From Gimesia sp. (GTDB lineage Bacteria > Planctomycetota > Planctomycetia > Planctomycetales > Planctomycetaceae): 64,000 nt of DNA. The notes beneath the pieces were generated by a model that searched no databases, was not told the origin of the DNA, and was given only the letters and a program-made list of their open reading frames with translations. Positions 39,662-48,496 of the stretch are shown here, piece after piece (within the stretch, counting starts at the first letter, position 1; each line of letters begins with the position of its first letter). The stretch is from contig NZ_JAVJSQ010000022.1 of the NCBI RefSeq assembly GCF_040219335.1, positions 62,001 to 126,000 of the forward strand. The letters are read 5' to 3'. A program made the translations under genes and the position numbers.

Positions 39662-41044
39662 TTACTCGCGGGGTTGTGCCTGGGGTGAGAGTTCTTTGGC
39701 TAGTTCATCCCGACGCTGCTGGAGTGCCTGATATTTTTCCGGCTCTGTTTTAATCAGGTTCTGTTTTTCATAGGGATCTGTTTTCAGGTTGAACAGAAAT
39801 TCTGCTCCCTGGGCGTCCTCGAGGTATTTCCAGTCCCCTTGCCGGACAGCGGTCCAGCGGCCTCGATCCAGTTCCTGATGGGGCCCCAACTGCCAGTAGA
39901 ATTCCCTGGAGCTAACCGGCTTCCTCTCAGTCAGCAGTGTCGAAATATCACGACCGTCCAGAGTCAGGCTGCTGGTATCTACATCAGCGAGGCGGCAGAT
40001 GGTGGGGAACAGGTCGAGCGCCCAGGTGACTTCGCTGGTTTCAGTTCCGGCTTTAATCTTGCCGGGCCAGCGCATGATAAAGGGCACACGAATACCCCCT
40101 TCAAACAGAGTTGCTTTGCCCCCTCGAAACGGCTGATTACTGCCGCCGTAAACGTAGTCGCCGCCGTGATCGGTCATGAAAATCACCACTGTATTTTCAT
40201 CCAAACCGTTATTCTTCAGGGTCGACATGACACGGCCGATACCATCATCAAGGGCGACCGTCATGGCGGCAAATTCGCGGCGGACTTTGTCTTTGATGAA
40301 GGAGACCCGTTTCAGGTCAGTACCGCGCGGCTGCATGATGTTTACCGGTTCCTGAGCTTTGGGAGACCAGCCTTTGCCAAAGTGGGGCGCGTTATACGCC
40401 AGGAACAGAAAGAATGGTTTCTCCGCCGTCCGCTGGTCTTTCAGGAAATGTTCTGCTTCTTCGGTAATCAGATCGGTGGCGTACCCGTTCTCTGTCACAT
40501 GTTGACGATTGTGATACCAGTCCGGAATGTTTCCATAGGTCATTGTGAAGTAATCGATACAACCTCCGGTATGGCCGCGAAATAGATCAAAACCGTGAGA
40601 GACCGGCAGGAAGGATTCAGTGCCGTGCCCCAGATGCCATTTACCGAGCAGGGCAGTCTGGTATCCGTTTTGTTGCAAGACTTCCGCGATAGTCGTCTCA
40701 CCCGGCTGGATGCCCCGATTCTGATCGACGTCACTCATGAACATCAAAGCGCCGAGCAGCTGGTCGCGTGAGCGACTCGGATTGCGTCCTGTGAGCAGCC
40801 CAAACCGGGAGGGGGTACAAATTGCGGAGGCAGAATAGTATTGCCGAAACAGCAGCCCCTCTTTTGCCAGGAGATCGATGTTCGGCGTGGGAATCTCGCT
40901 GCCATAACAGCCGACATCATGGATGCCCTGATCATCGGTAAAGATAATCAGGAAGTTCGGCCGCTCGCCTGCATGCAGAGGTGTCACAAGCGTGATTAGA
41001 AACAGGAGGTAAATGAGGTACCAGCGCAAGTGTTGTCTTTGCAT
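39662..41044 (-). CDS. Exported formylglycine-dependent sulfatase
   Basis: 460 residues with a signal peptide (about 1-25). The metal-binding Asp pair is D37-D38 (IIFTDDQG). The formylglycine site is C76 in CTPSR, followed by GLLTGR, the classic sulfatase signature. DHGGDY lies further downstream. Activation needs a formylglycine-generating enzyme encoded elsewhere. Sulfated polysaccharide is the likely substrate class (inference from phylum habit). It is third in the PSD1 - DUF1501 - sulfatase run, 94 bases after DUF1501. Confidence 0.93.
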   Translation of the reverse strand: MQRQHLRWYLIYLLFLITLVTPLHAGERPNFLIIFTDDQGIHDVGCYGSEIPTPNIDLLAKEGLLFRQYYSASAICTPSRFGLLTGRNPSRSRDQLLGALMFMSDVDQNRGIQPGETTIAEVLQQNGYQTALLGKWHLGHGTESFLPVSHGFDLFRGHTGGCIDYFTMTYGNIPDWYHNRQHVTENGYATDLITEEAEHFLKDQRTAEKPFFLFLAYNAPHFGKGWSPKAQEPVNIMQPRGTDLKRVSFIKDKVRREFAAMTVALDDGIGRVMSTLKNNGLDENTVVIFMTDHGGDYVYGGSNQPFRGGKATLFEGGIRVPFIMRWPGKIKAGTETSEVTWALDLFPTICRLADVDTSSLTLDGRDISTLLTERKPVSSREFYWQLGPHQELDRGRWTAVRQGDWKYLEDAQGAEFLFNLKTDPYEKQNLIKTEPEKYQALQQRRDELAKELSPQAQPRE

Positions 41045-41138
41045 CGTATTCTTACCAGAGTGAGTTTATTCGGGCAGCGAAACAGGGAATAAGATCATCC
41101 CTCTGTGACTAACTCACCATTGTATAGAAAAGCCGGGC

Positions 41139-42497
41139 TCAGGCAATAATGTCCTTGACGACCTTACCCCCTTCGGTACCAGTGAGACGAAATTCCCGTT
41201 CCCCCTGTTTGAAGGTAAGCTTGTCATGCTGCAGGCCCATCTGGTGCAGAATAGTGGCGTGCAGATCGCGGAAGTGAACTTTCCCTTCGATGGCCCGGGC
41301 TCCGGTCGGATCAGTCTTACCGTAGGCCAGTCCCCGTTTGATACCACCGCCGGCCATCCAGAATGTGAAGCCGCGGGCGTTGTGTCCGGTTCCATCTTTC
41401 TTGTTTTCCGGCACGAGGCCGGGGCGACCAAATTCGCCTCCCCAGACAACGAGTGTCTCTTCCAGCAGACCACGCTGTTCGAGATCCTCCAGTAAGGCGG
41501 CAATCGGTGCATCCGTTGATTCACAGTTGGCGGTCAGATCGGCCCTGTGGTTACTGTGCTGATCCCAACTGCCGTGATTGACTTCGATGAAACGGACGCC
41601 AGCTTCCGCGAAACGCCGCGCCAGTAGACATTGACGACCGAAGTCAGAATCTCCACAGGCTCCCACCACTTTGCCCTGACCGACACGATAACGCTCGAGA
41701 GTCGACTTGGTTTCATTACTCAGATCGAGCAGTTCGGGAGCAGCGACCTGCATCCGGAAACCCAGTTCCATGGACTGAATGACGGCTTCCAGGCGGGAAT
41801 CGTCTGGACGACGCGTGGCGTGCTCGCGATTCATGGCCTGCACGAAATCGAGCTGACGACGTTTCACGCGGGCCGGCAGGTGATCGCTGGCGATGTTATT
41901 GATTGTCGCTTTCGACATATCGGATGTATTCAAGCCAATTGGGGTTCCCTCATAGACGGGGGGGAGGAAGGCACTGGAATAAACCGATGGTTTGCGAGGA
42001 AAGAGACTGATGAACCCGGGCACATTCTGATTCTCTGTTCCCAGCCCATACACGATCCACGAGCCCAGGCTGGGGCGGGGTCGCAAGCGATCGCCGGTGT
42101 GCAGTTGCAGGAATGACTGGGCGTGATTTGTGATGTCCGCATACATGCCGTTGAGGACACAGAGCTTATCTGCGTGTTTGGCGGTTTCGGGGAGGAGCTC
42201 GGAAATCCAGAGACCGCTTTCACCATGTTGTTTAAAATCGAACACCGATCCGGCGTGCTTCTTTTTGCCGGTCTGCGGTTTATAATCGAATGTATCGAGC
42301 TGAGCCGGTCCGCCACTCATGCAGAGAAAGATGACCCGTTTCGCGCGAGCTGGTAGCTGAGGAGGCCGGGCGTTAAGACTGGGCGCCGTCGCAGAACTTG
42401 CTGCAAACGAATTCTGCCCACAGAGTGCCGACATGGCCAGGTAGCCAAAGCCGCAGGAGGCGGATCGTAACATTTCGCGGCGCGAGATTCCGAGCAT
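41139..42497 (-). CDS. DUF1501 exported protein (sulfatase-like fold)
   Basis: 452 residues. [15 protein letters not shown] is a Tat signal. The body carries the DUF1501 hallmarks [27 protein letters not shown] and the late VWGGEFGR. The family has an alkaline-phosphatase/sulfatase-like core but lacks the sulfatase CxPSR. It is almost always encoded with PSCyt1/DUF1549/DUF1553 proteins, as here, 55 bases downstream. The exact reaction is not known. A paralogue is at 61942-63393. Confidence 0.9.
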   Translation of the reverse strand: MLGISRREMLRSASCGFGYLAMSALCGQNSFAASSATAPSLNARPPQLPARAKRVIFLCMSGGPAQLDTFDYKPQTGKKKHAGSVFDFKQHGESGLWISELLPETAKHADKLCVLNGMYADITNHAQSFLQLHTGDRLRPRPSLGSWIVYGLGTENQNVPGFISLFPRKPSVYSSAFLPPVYEGTPIGLNTSDMSKATINNIASDHLPARVKRRQLDFVQAMNREHATRRPDDSRLEAVIQSMELGFRMQVAAPELLDLSNETKSTLERYRVGQGKVVGACGDSDFGRQCLLARRFAEAGVRFIEVNHGSWDQHSNHRADLTANCESTDAPIAALLEDLEQRGLLEETLVVWGGEFGRPGLVPENKKDGTGHNARGFTFWMAGGGIKRGLAYGKTDPTGARAIEGKVHFRDLHATILHQMGLQHDKLTFKQGEREFRLTGTEGGKVVKDIIA

Positions 42498-42552
42498 GGC
42501 AGGATTCCTTGTGTCGTCTTCTTTTCTCTTTTTGGATTTATCTTCTCAGTAT

Positions 42553-44931
42553 TTAATCAACGTAGCGGAATTCATTTGTATTGAGCAGTCCCTGGCAGAG
42601 TGTGGCCCAGACTGCGACCCTCCGGAGTTCCTCTTGTGAGATTTCCGATACGAGTGCCTGGTCTACGTCATGGATCAATGCCAGAGCCCGCTCGAGTTCT
42701 GCTGAGTTTGGAGTCCGGTTCAAAGCACGACGATAAGCCAGATGAATGCGCCCGCTCTCATCGAGTTCAGGATCGGAGAGCACTTCTTTGGAAAACCAGT
42801 CTGCCTGCTCGACCAGGAACGGACTGTTGAGCAGGAACAGGCTCTGTGTCGGCAGGGTCGTTTCATTGCGTTTGCCTACCGGTTTGGTGGAATCAGGAAG
42901 ATCGAATGCAGAGAGTTCGGGGGGATCAGAATGACGGAGCATGCAGAGATAAATGCTACGATGATTGTGAGACAGATGCAGATTACTGACCTTGTTGACC
43001 AGTTCATCGACGTTGGCAATCGCTGAGCCCCGTGCAGGTTCTCGATTGAGCTGACCACTGGCTGCCAGAATGCTGTCGCGGAGTGATTCCGCATCCAGAC
43101 GTCGACGGTTGTGTCGGCAGAGGAGGCGATTCTCTGGATCGGCTTCGAGAATTTCTGCATCGCAGAAACTGCTGAGCTGATAGGTATGACTGAGGACGAT
43201 CGCACGAATCAGCTGTTTGACCGACCAGCCTTCCGTGCGAAAGCGGGTTGCCAGATGATCGAGTAGTTCCGGGTGTGTGGGGCGTTCTCCATAGACGCCG
43301 AAGTCGTCGGGAGTGCGTACCAGTGCCTGACCAAACAGATTCAGCCAGATGCGGTTAATCATTACGCGTGCCGTCTGGGGATGATCGGCGGAGGTGAGCC
43401 ACTGGGCCAGTTCCAGACGACCACTGGATTTGTCAGTAATTTCAGGTGCCTGATCTACCTTGCAGGCCGAGAGAAAACCTCGGGGTACCTGGGGGCCCAG
43501 TTTCTTGGATTCCCCTTTGATATTGATCTTACAGTCAACAATTTTTTTCTTTTCACGGACGCCCATCGCCAGTGCGGTACCAGCCGGATAAACGTTTTTG
43601 GGCTTTTTCTTACGGGATTGAGCCCGTTTGTTGACAACCGGCTTCACGCCACTGTCGGGCGGTGCGACATAGTGGGTTTTGGCTTTCAGGATGTGCAGCG
43701 GTGTTTCAGGAGCCGTCAAAGGTTGATTGGCAGCATAACCCCACATGGTTTCGGTGCTGAGAAAGATACCGGCCAGGGCATAATAGTCGCTGGCAGGAAT
43801 GGGATCGTGTTTGTGATCGTGGCAGCGGGCACATGCGACGCTGAGGCCCATGACGCCGGTGCTGATGACATTGATCTGATCATCGACCACATCCATATCA
43901 AAGTTGACGTTCATTGCCTTGGCAGGTTTAGCACCGATGGCCAGGAAGCCTGTTGCGATCAGCAGACGATCCCGTTCTTTGGGAGTCTCGGCTGAAAGCA
44001 GGTCGCCGGCGATCTGTTCGGTGAGAAACCGATCGTAGGGGACATCGTCATTGAAAGCCTGGATGACATAATCCCGATACCGCCAGGCATGGGGAAAGGT
44101 TGGATTACGTCCCAATCCATCGTTGCCGTTGGATTCACCATAGCGGGCCACATCGAGCCAGTACCGTCCCCAGCGTTCACCGAAATGAGGTGAAGCCAGC
44201 AGTTCATCAACCAGTCGCGTTACCGCCTGTTGTCGATGTTGTTCATAATCGTTCAGAAATGATTCTACCTGCTCTGCCGTGGGGGGGAGGCCGGTCAGAT
44301 CAAAATACAGGCGGCGGACCAGATGTACGGGTGAAGCATCGTGCGTGGGTTGCAGTTTAGCCTGTTCAATGCGGGAGAGGACAAACCGATCTATTGGATC
44401 AAAGCACCAGTCTTGTTGTTTCACCGACGGTGGTGAAGGGTTCTTCACCGGCTGGAATGACCAGAGTTCCGGGTTCGCAGCCGCGTTTTCTGCAGTGGGC
44501 TTCCGGGCGACCACCGGTTGTTCGACGCGCGGATCGGGGACACCCATTTCTACCCACTTAATGAAATCCTGGATCACGGCTTCTGACAGCGGCTCATCCG
44601 GGGGCATCTCCAGACCATCATAACGGAGTGCCTGAATCAGCAGACTCTCATTGGGGCGTCCTTCGACAAACGCCGGGCCAGATTCTCCTCCGACGCGCAT
44701 TCCATCGCGGGTATCCATCCGCAGCTTTCCCCCCAGTTCTTCCGACTTTGAGGAATGGCAGGAATAACATTTTTTGACCAGAACGGGCCGAATTTTATTT
44801 TCGAAGAAGGCACGTTCCTGCGGATGCATGTTTTTGGAGGGCTTGTTCGCACTCCAGGCAGGGATCGCGGGATAGAAAGCGATCGCAATGATCCAATAGA
44901 CGGCAGTGAGCGGGGTGAGCAACTTACGCAT
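42553..44931 (-). CDS. Planctomycete cytochrome PSCyt1/DUF1549/DUF1553 protein (PSD1 family)
   Basis: 792 residues, exported. A CYSCHS heme motif opens the PSCyt1 domain (PF07635), with GKLRMDTRDG and MPPDEPL after it. DUF1549 follows (LVRRLYFDLTGLPPTAEQV) and includes a second CARCHDHKHDPI. DUF1553 closes (ELAQWLTSADHP, MINRIWLNLFG). Two possible c-type hemes suggest electron transfer with the DUF1501 partner. It heads a minus-strand run of PSD1 - DUF1501 - sulfatase and may run on into DUF502. It is shorter than its paralogue at 58556, which has an extra middle region. Confidence 0.93.
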   Translation of the reverse strand: MRKLLTPLTAVYWIIAIAFYPAIPAWSANKPSKNMHPQERAFFENKIRPVLVKKCYSCHSSKSEELGGKLRMDTRDGMRVGGESGPAFVEGRPNESLLIQALRYDGLEMPPDEPLSEAVIQDFIKWVEMGVPDPRVEQPVVARKPTAENAAANPELWSFQPVKNPSPPSVKQQDWCFDPIDRFVLSRIEQAKLQPTHDASPVHLVRRLYFDLTGLPPTAEQVESFLNDYEQHRQQAVTRLVDELLASPHFGERWGRYWLDVARYGESNGNDGLGRNPTFPHAWRYRDYVIQAFNDDVPYDRFLTEQIAGDLLSAETPKERDRLLIATGFLAIGAKPAKAMNVNFDMDVVDDQINVISTGVMGLSVACARCHDHKHDPIPASDYYALAGIFLSTETMWGYAANQPLTAPETPLHILKAKTHYVAPPDSGVKPVVNKRAQSRKKKPKNVYPAGTALAMGVREKKKIVDCKINIKGESKKLGPQVPRGFLSACKVDQAPEITDKSSGRLELAQWLTSADHPQTARVMINRIWLNLFGQALVRTPDDFGVYGERPTHPELLDHLATRFRTEGWSVKQLIRAIVLSHTYQLSSFCDAEILEADPENRLLCRHNRRRLDAESLRDSILAASGQLNREPARGSAIANVDELVNKVSNLHLSHNHRSIYLCMLRHSDPPELSAFDLPDSTKPVGKRNETTLPTQSLFLLNSPFLVEQADWFSKEVLSDPELDESGRIHLAYRRALNRTPNSAELERALALIHDVDQALVSEISQEELRRVAVWATLCQGLLNTNEFRYVD

Positions 44932-45016
44932 GGCCGACGAATTCTAATCAGGTGGGAAAAGTCATACGCGACCAGGCGCGTACAGGCAAGATTAGTGAAC
45001 AAGCTTAAATCATACT

Positions 45017-45040
45017 TTGTTGATGTGTTTAAGTCAACAA
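45017..45040. promoter_or_regulatory. Inverted repeat in divergent PSD1 / FAD-oxidoreductase gap
   Basis: TTGTTGA and TCAACAA are separated by ten bases, in an AT-rich part of the gap. The symmetry and position between divergent genes fit an operator, but the arms are only seven bases. Confidence 0.35.
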
Positions 45041-45197
45041 CCTTAAATATATCTTCGTCCTGTTTGAGGACGATGCCCAGCATTTTTAAAAGTGGAACAC
45101 TGATCGCTACAGTCTATCTGATTGATGTGACCGGTGGTTTTGCTACGATGAGCGGCAGAACGGCCCCGAAATTGTGATTCAACAGAGAGTGAACCTT

Positions 45198-46715
45198 GTG
45201 CAGAATAAATTTGATGTTGTGATCGTCGGAGGTGGTGGCAGTGGACTGGCTGCTGCTGCGCGGGCTTTAGAATTCGGTGCCCGGGTACTTGTGCTGGAGA
45301 AGCAGTCGCAGCTGGGTGGCACCACGGGGATGGCCATCGGATCGTTTACTGGTAATGATACCAGCCTGCAACGAGCCGCAGGGATCGAAGACAATCCCGA
45401 TGATCATGAAACCGACGCTGGTCTGTTCGCGTCACCTGAGATTGAAGCACAGAACCATTCTGAGATGCGGCGATTCTTTCTGGGACAAACCGCAGAGACC
45501 CTCGAGTGGCTGCGCGATCTGGGGCTGCACTTTCATGGACCGAACCCTGAGCCTCCCAACCGTGTGCCCCGAATGCATAATATTGTGCCGAATGCGAAAG
45601 CCTACATCGCCGCTTTCCAGACACAGATTCTCAAGCGACAGGGAATGATTGTCTGCGATGCACCAGTGGTCGAACTGCTTCGAGAAGCGGGGCGAGTGAC
45701 GGGAGTCGTCGCTGAGATTCAAGGCGAACGACAGACGATCCGAGCGCAACGGGGCGTCGTACTGGCAGCGGGCGATTATGCGAATGCCCCGGAGATCATC
45801 GGACGATTCAAGGGAGATCGTTTTCGCTCGATCGAAGGGGTGAATCCCAAAGCATGTGGCGATGGTCATCTGCTGGCAGAACAGACGGGTGCGCAACTGT
45901 TGAACATGGAGATCACCTATGGCCCGGAACTCCGTTTTGTGCCGCCCCCGGGTGATCCGTTTGAACAACTGCTGCCTACCAGCGGATTTCTGGCGCAACT
46001 GATGGGGCGGTTGGTCCCTTATCTGCCTCAATTTTTGATTAACTGGCGCATCAAGCGACTGCTGTTGACGTGGCAGCATCCGGAAAATGCACTGTTTGAC
46101 GATGGTGCGATCCTCGTGAATACAGTTGGGCAGCGTTTCTGCAACGAGCGAGTCTCTCCGGAGAGGGAGATTGCGATTTCGGAACAGGAGAATAAAGCGG
46201 CTTATATTCTGTTGGATGAACGCATCGCTGCCCGTTACAGCGAGTGGCCGCATTTTATTTCGACTGCGCCCAAGATCGCCTATGCGTACGTGGAAGATTA
46301 TCTGAAACTACGTCCCGATGTGAGTGCCGCTGCAGGTTCACTGGAAGCACTCGCGAATCAACGCCAGCTTGATCCATCTCACTTACAGGACACCGTCGCC
46401 CAATTCAATGCGTATGCCTCAGGCCAGCAGGCAGATCCGTTTGGGAGGACTGGTGATACTGAACCGCTGGCCGGAAATCGCTGGGTTTTGCTGGGACCGG
46501 CGAAGGCCTACTTCACCACAACGGAAGGGGGCGTAGCGATCAACCACGGACTGCAGGCACTGGACGAGCATGGTGATCCGATTCCCGGCTTATACGCGAT
46601 TGGCTGTAACGGCATGGGCGGACAGGTGCTGTGGGGACACGGACTGCACATCGCATGGGCACTTACCAGTGGTCGCCTGGTGGGAGAAATCCTGGGGAAA
46701 TCAAACAACCAGTGA
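45198..46715 (+). CDS. FAD-dependent oxidoreductase (fumarate reductase/ketosteroid dehydrogenase-like)
   Basis: 505 residues from a GTG at 45198, with AGAGAG upstream; an in-frame GTG at 45174 would add eight residues but has no ribosome site. The FAD loop DVVIVGGGGSGLAAAARA is at the N-terminus. The C-terminal GGVAINHGLQ and GLYAIGCNGMGGQVLWGHG are typical of the FAD_binding_2 group. Members reduce or desaturate fumarate, urocanate or ketosteroids. No heme domain is fused to it, so the electron partner is unknown. Convergent with the SUFU-domain gene. Confidence 0.85.
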   Translation: MQNKFDVVIVGGGGSGLAAAARALEFGARVLVLEKQSQLGGTTGMAIGSFTGNDTSLQRAAGIEDNPDDHETDAGLFASPEIEAQNHSEMRRFFLGQTAETLEWLRDLGLHFHGPNPEPPNRVPRMHNIVPNAKAYIAAFQTQILKRQGMIVCDAPVVELLREAGRVTGVVAEIQGERQTIRAQRGVVLAAGDYANAPEIIGRFKGDRFRSIEGVNPKACGDGHLLAEQTGAQLLNMEITYGPELRFVPPPGDPFEQLLPTSGFLAQLMGRLVPYLPQFLINWRIKRLLLTWQHPENALFDDGAILVNTVGQRFCNERVSPEREIAISEQENKAAYILLDERIAARYSEWPHFISTAPKIAYAYVEDYLKLRPDVSAAAGSLEALANQRQLDPSHLQDTVAQFNAYASGQQADPFGRTGDTEPLAGNRWVLLGPAKAYFTTTEGGVAINHGLQALDEHGDPIPGLYAIGCNGMGGQVLWGHGLHIAWALTSGRLVGEILGKSNNQ

Positions 46716-46746
46716 CCGCCCTCCATTTATCCCTGCTGCCGTGCTC

Positions 46747-47301
46747 TTATGCGGTCGCAGGTTTTCGTTTCACGTCGTATAGATCAAAACCGTCCAGGTG
46801 CCAGAACTTTTCCAGGCCGATTTCATCGTAGAGATCAATTTCTGATTCAAACAGTGGATAGAGCCCCTGTAGATGAATTGTTCGATCGGGCAGTTCGAAT
46901 GTCGCTTCTTCCTGACTCAGAAACGATGGAGCGAATACCAAGTACGCACTCATCTCACTTTCTTCGGAGATCGGATCGTCGATCTGAAAAATGTCACCAT
47001 AAGAAAATCGTTTTTCGTTGAAGAACGCGGAGGCAAAGAACCCGGCGGCGAAGCCCCAGCTCTGGTCCTTCGTATCCAGAGAAACAATCAATTCTGGTTT
47101 GGATCCTTCTTCCCAGTCCGGATGAGAGGCCTGTGAGAGACCGCAGGTAACCGCAGTCAGGGTTCCCTCTTCAGGCAGGTTCTCAAAGTAGATCACTTTG
47201 ATCTCGGGCTGGTCGTCATTGGCTTGAACTTCAACAATTCCATCAATCTCTCCAAAGCGTTCTTCTAATGCCTTGAGCCAGTTCGTTTCGAATGTGTCCA
47301 C
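46747..47301 (-). CDS. Suppressor-of-fused (SUFU) domain protein
   Basis: 184 residues, acidic, no signal peptide. The central part (LTAVTCGLS, PELIVSL, YGDIFQIDDPIS and DLYDEIGLEKFW) matches the bacterial SUFU domain. In bacteria this domain is often found as an immunity partner of polymorphic toxins, but many are orphans. No toxin gene is next to it here. It follows the isochorismatase-fold gene after 47 bases and is convergent with the FAD oxidoreductase. Confidence 0.75.
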   Translation of the reverse strand: MDTFETNWLKALEERFGEIDGIVEVQANDDQPEIKVIYFENLPEEGTLTAVTCGLSQASHPDWEEGSKPELIVSLDTKDQSWGFAAGFFASAFFNEKRFSYGDIFQIDDPISEESEMSAYLVFAPSFLSQEEATFELPDRTIHLQGLYPLFESEIDLYDEIGLEKFWHLDGFDLYDVKRKPATA

Positions 47302-47348
47302 TTATTAATTTATCCTTGAGAGCGAGTAGTGATGGTGTTGTAGTTAGT

Positions 47349-48290
47349 TCAACTGGCCGGGTTATCTGATCCTGGAATGACCTGAGTCAGATCTTTACCG
47401 AGGATCGAGGGGCACCAGTAGCGTTCAATATGTTCGATGATCATTTCGGTCCCCCTGGTATGGCTGACGTAAGGTTTGTCGCGGGGATCGTAAAGGGCAT
47501 CGGTCAGGTCACGACAGAGGACCACGTTTTTGTTGAGGTAACGCATCTGTCGGATCCCGAATGGTCGTCCCAGCACGCACATATTCGTATGCACGCCCAT
47601 CAGCACGATATTTTTCCGCTGTTCCTGTTCCAGGAAGTTATAGATTTCCTGTCCATTAGCACTGATGACATCATAGCCGATGATTTTGATCGCCGGATGT
47701 TCGTGTCGATCGTGATTGGGTTGATAGGTCGGGAAAGGATCATCACAGCCCCGGATGGGACCATCGGTGCGTTTGACGGTATCGTCTACGGGGAGCGGTC
47801 CTTCTTTTTCCGGATTCAGATAACACCAGCCCTGGATTTTGACGGGAGGTTGGGCCGGTTTGGCTTCTTTGATTCGTTTGCGGTAAGGCGTGTCTTCATA
47901 GAGCTGGATTCCCCCGCTGGGTGCATGAATGATGGCGACACCCCGATCGCGGGCTTTCGAGATGACGTCATTCATCCGGGGGGCCATCCGGCCGACCCGA
48001 TGTGCAGCCAGCTTGCAGGGATGATCGGCCCACATGTCGCAGATAATGATGGCGGTTTCGGAAGCCTTCCATTCAGCAGTTTCCATCTGAGCAGGCGCGG
48101 AGTCCTCTTTTCCCCGTTTTCTCAATTCGACGGAGAATACTCCCGGTACTGGCGGAATCTGGCGGGTTGCCTCAGTCGTCTCTTCCGCCAGCAAACCAGC
48201 CAGGGAAGGAGTCAGCGCACCGGCCAGGCTGCCCTGCAGAATTGATTGCAGGAACTGACGTCGCGAGCGGGGATCGGGATGTAACATCAT
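47349..48290 (-). CDS. Tat-exported isochorismatase/nicotinamidase-fold cysteine hydrolase
   Basis: 313 residues from the ATG at 48290; a GAGG eight bases upstream supports it over a frame-open start at 48350. RSRRQFLQSILQG is a Tat signal. The hydrolase core has IIICDMWADHP (Asp) and GVHTNMCVLGRPFG (Cys nucleophile). Nicotinamidase-type proteins with a Tat signal are common in planctomycetes but their substrates are not known; an amide is expected. AATTC-type palindromes lie upstream. Confidence 0.8.
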   Translation of the reverse strand: MMLHPDPRSRRQFLQSILQGSLAGALTPSLAGLLAEETTEATRQIPPVPGVFSVELRKRGKEDSAPAQMETAEWKASETAIIICDMWADHPCKLAAHRVGRMAPRMNDVISKARDRGVAIIHAPSGGIQLYEDTPYRKRIKEAKPAQPPVKIQGWCYLNPEKEGPLPVDDTVKRTDGPIRGCDDPFPTYQPNHDRHEHPAIKIIGYDVISANGQEIYNFLEQEQRKNIVLMGVHTNMCVLGRPFGIRQMRYLNKNVVLCRDLTDALYDPRDKPYVSHTRGTEMIIEHIERYWCPSILGKDLTQVIPGSDNPAS

Positions 48291-48349
48291 GCCTCTTACC
48301 TCTATTCGGGGAAGTGAATACCGCTCACATTGTGCTGGGGCTGTCTGCA

Positions 48350-48379
48350 CAATTCAATCGGAATTGATTTATTAATTCC
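48350..48379. promoter_or_regulatory. Overlapping AATTC inverted repeats in divergent gap
   Basis: CAATTC, GGAATTG and AATTCC half-sites form two overlapping imperfect palindromes between the divergent isochorismatase-fold and SGNH-like genes. They could be operator sites. The bases are simple and AT-rich, so chance is possible. Confidence 0.3.
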
Positions 48380-48496
48380 AGATGAGCATTCCTTCGTTTT
48401 AAAGACAGGCTTTCCTTTGCTCTGTCTGCCATTCATAATAGAACAAGCTAACAGAAATCGCTCCTCTCCAGTGACGAAATTTCAGGATTTGGAAAT

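Noticed and set aside
42553-44931. Possible truncation of the shorter PSD1 protein
   Set aside because: All three domains are complete; the longer paralogue has an insert, so this one is not broken.
45432-46253. Open frame of 273 codons on the minus strand
   Set aside because: It is antisense to the FAD oxidoreductase.
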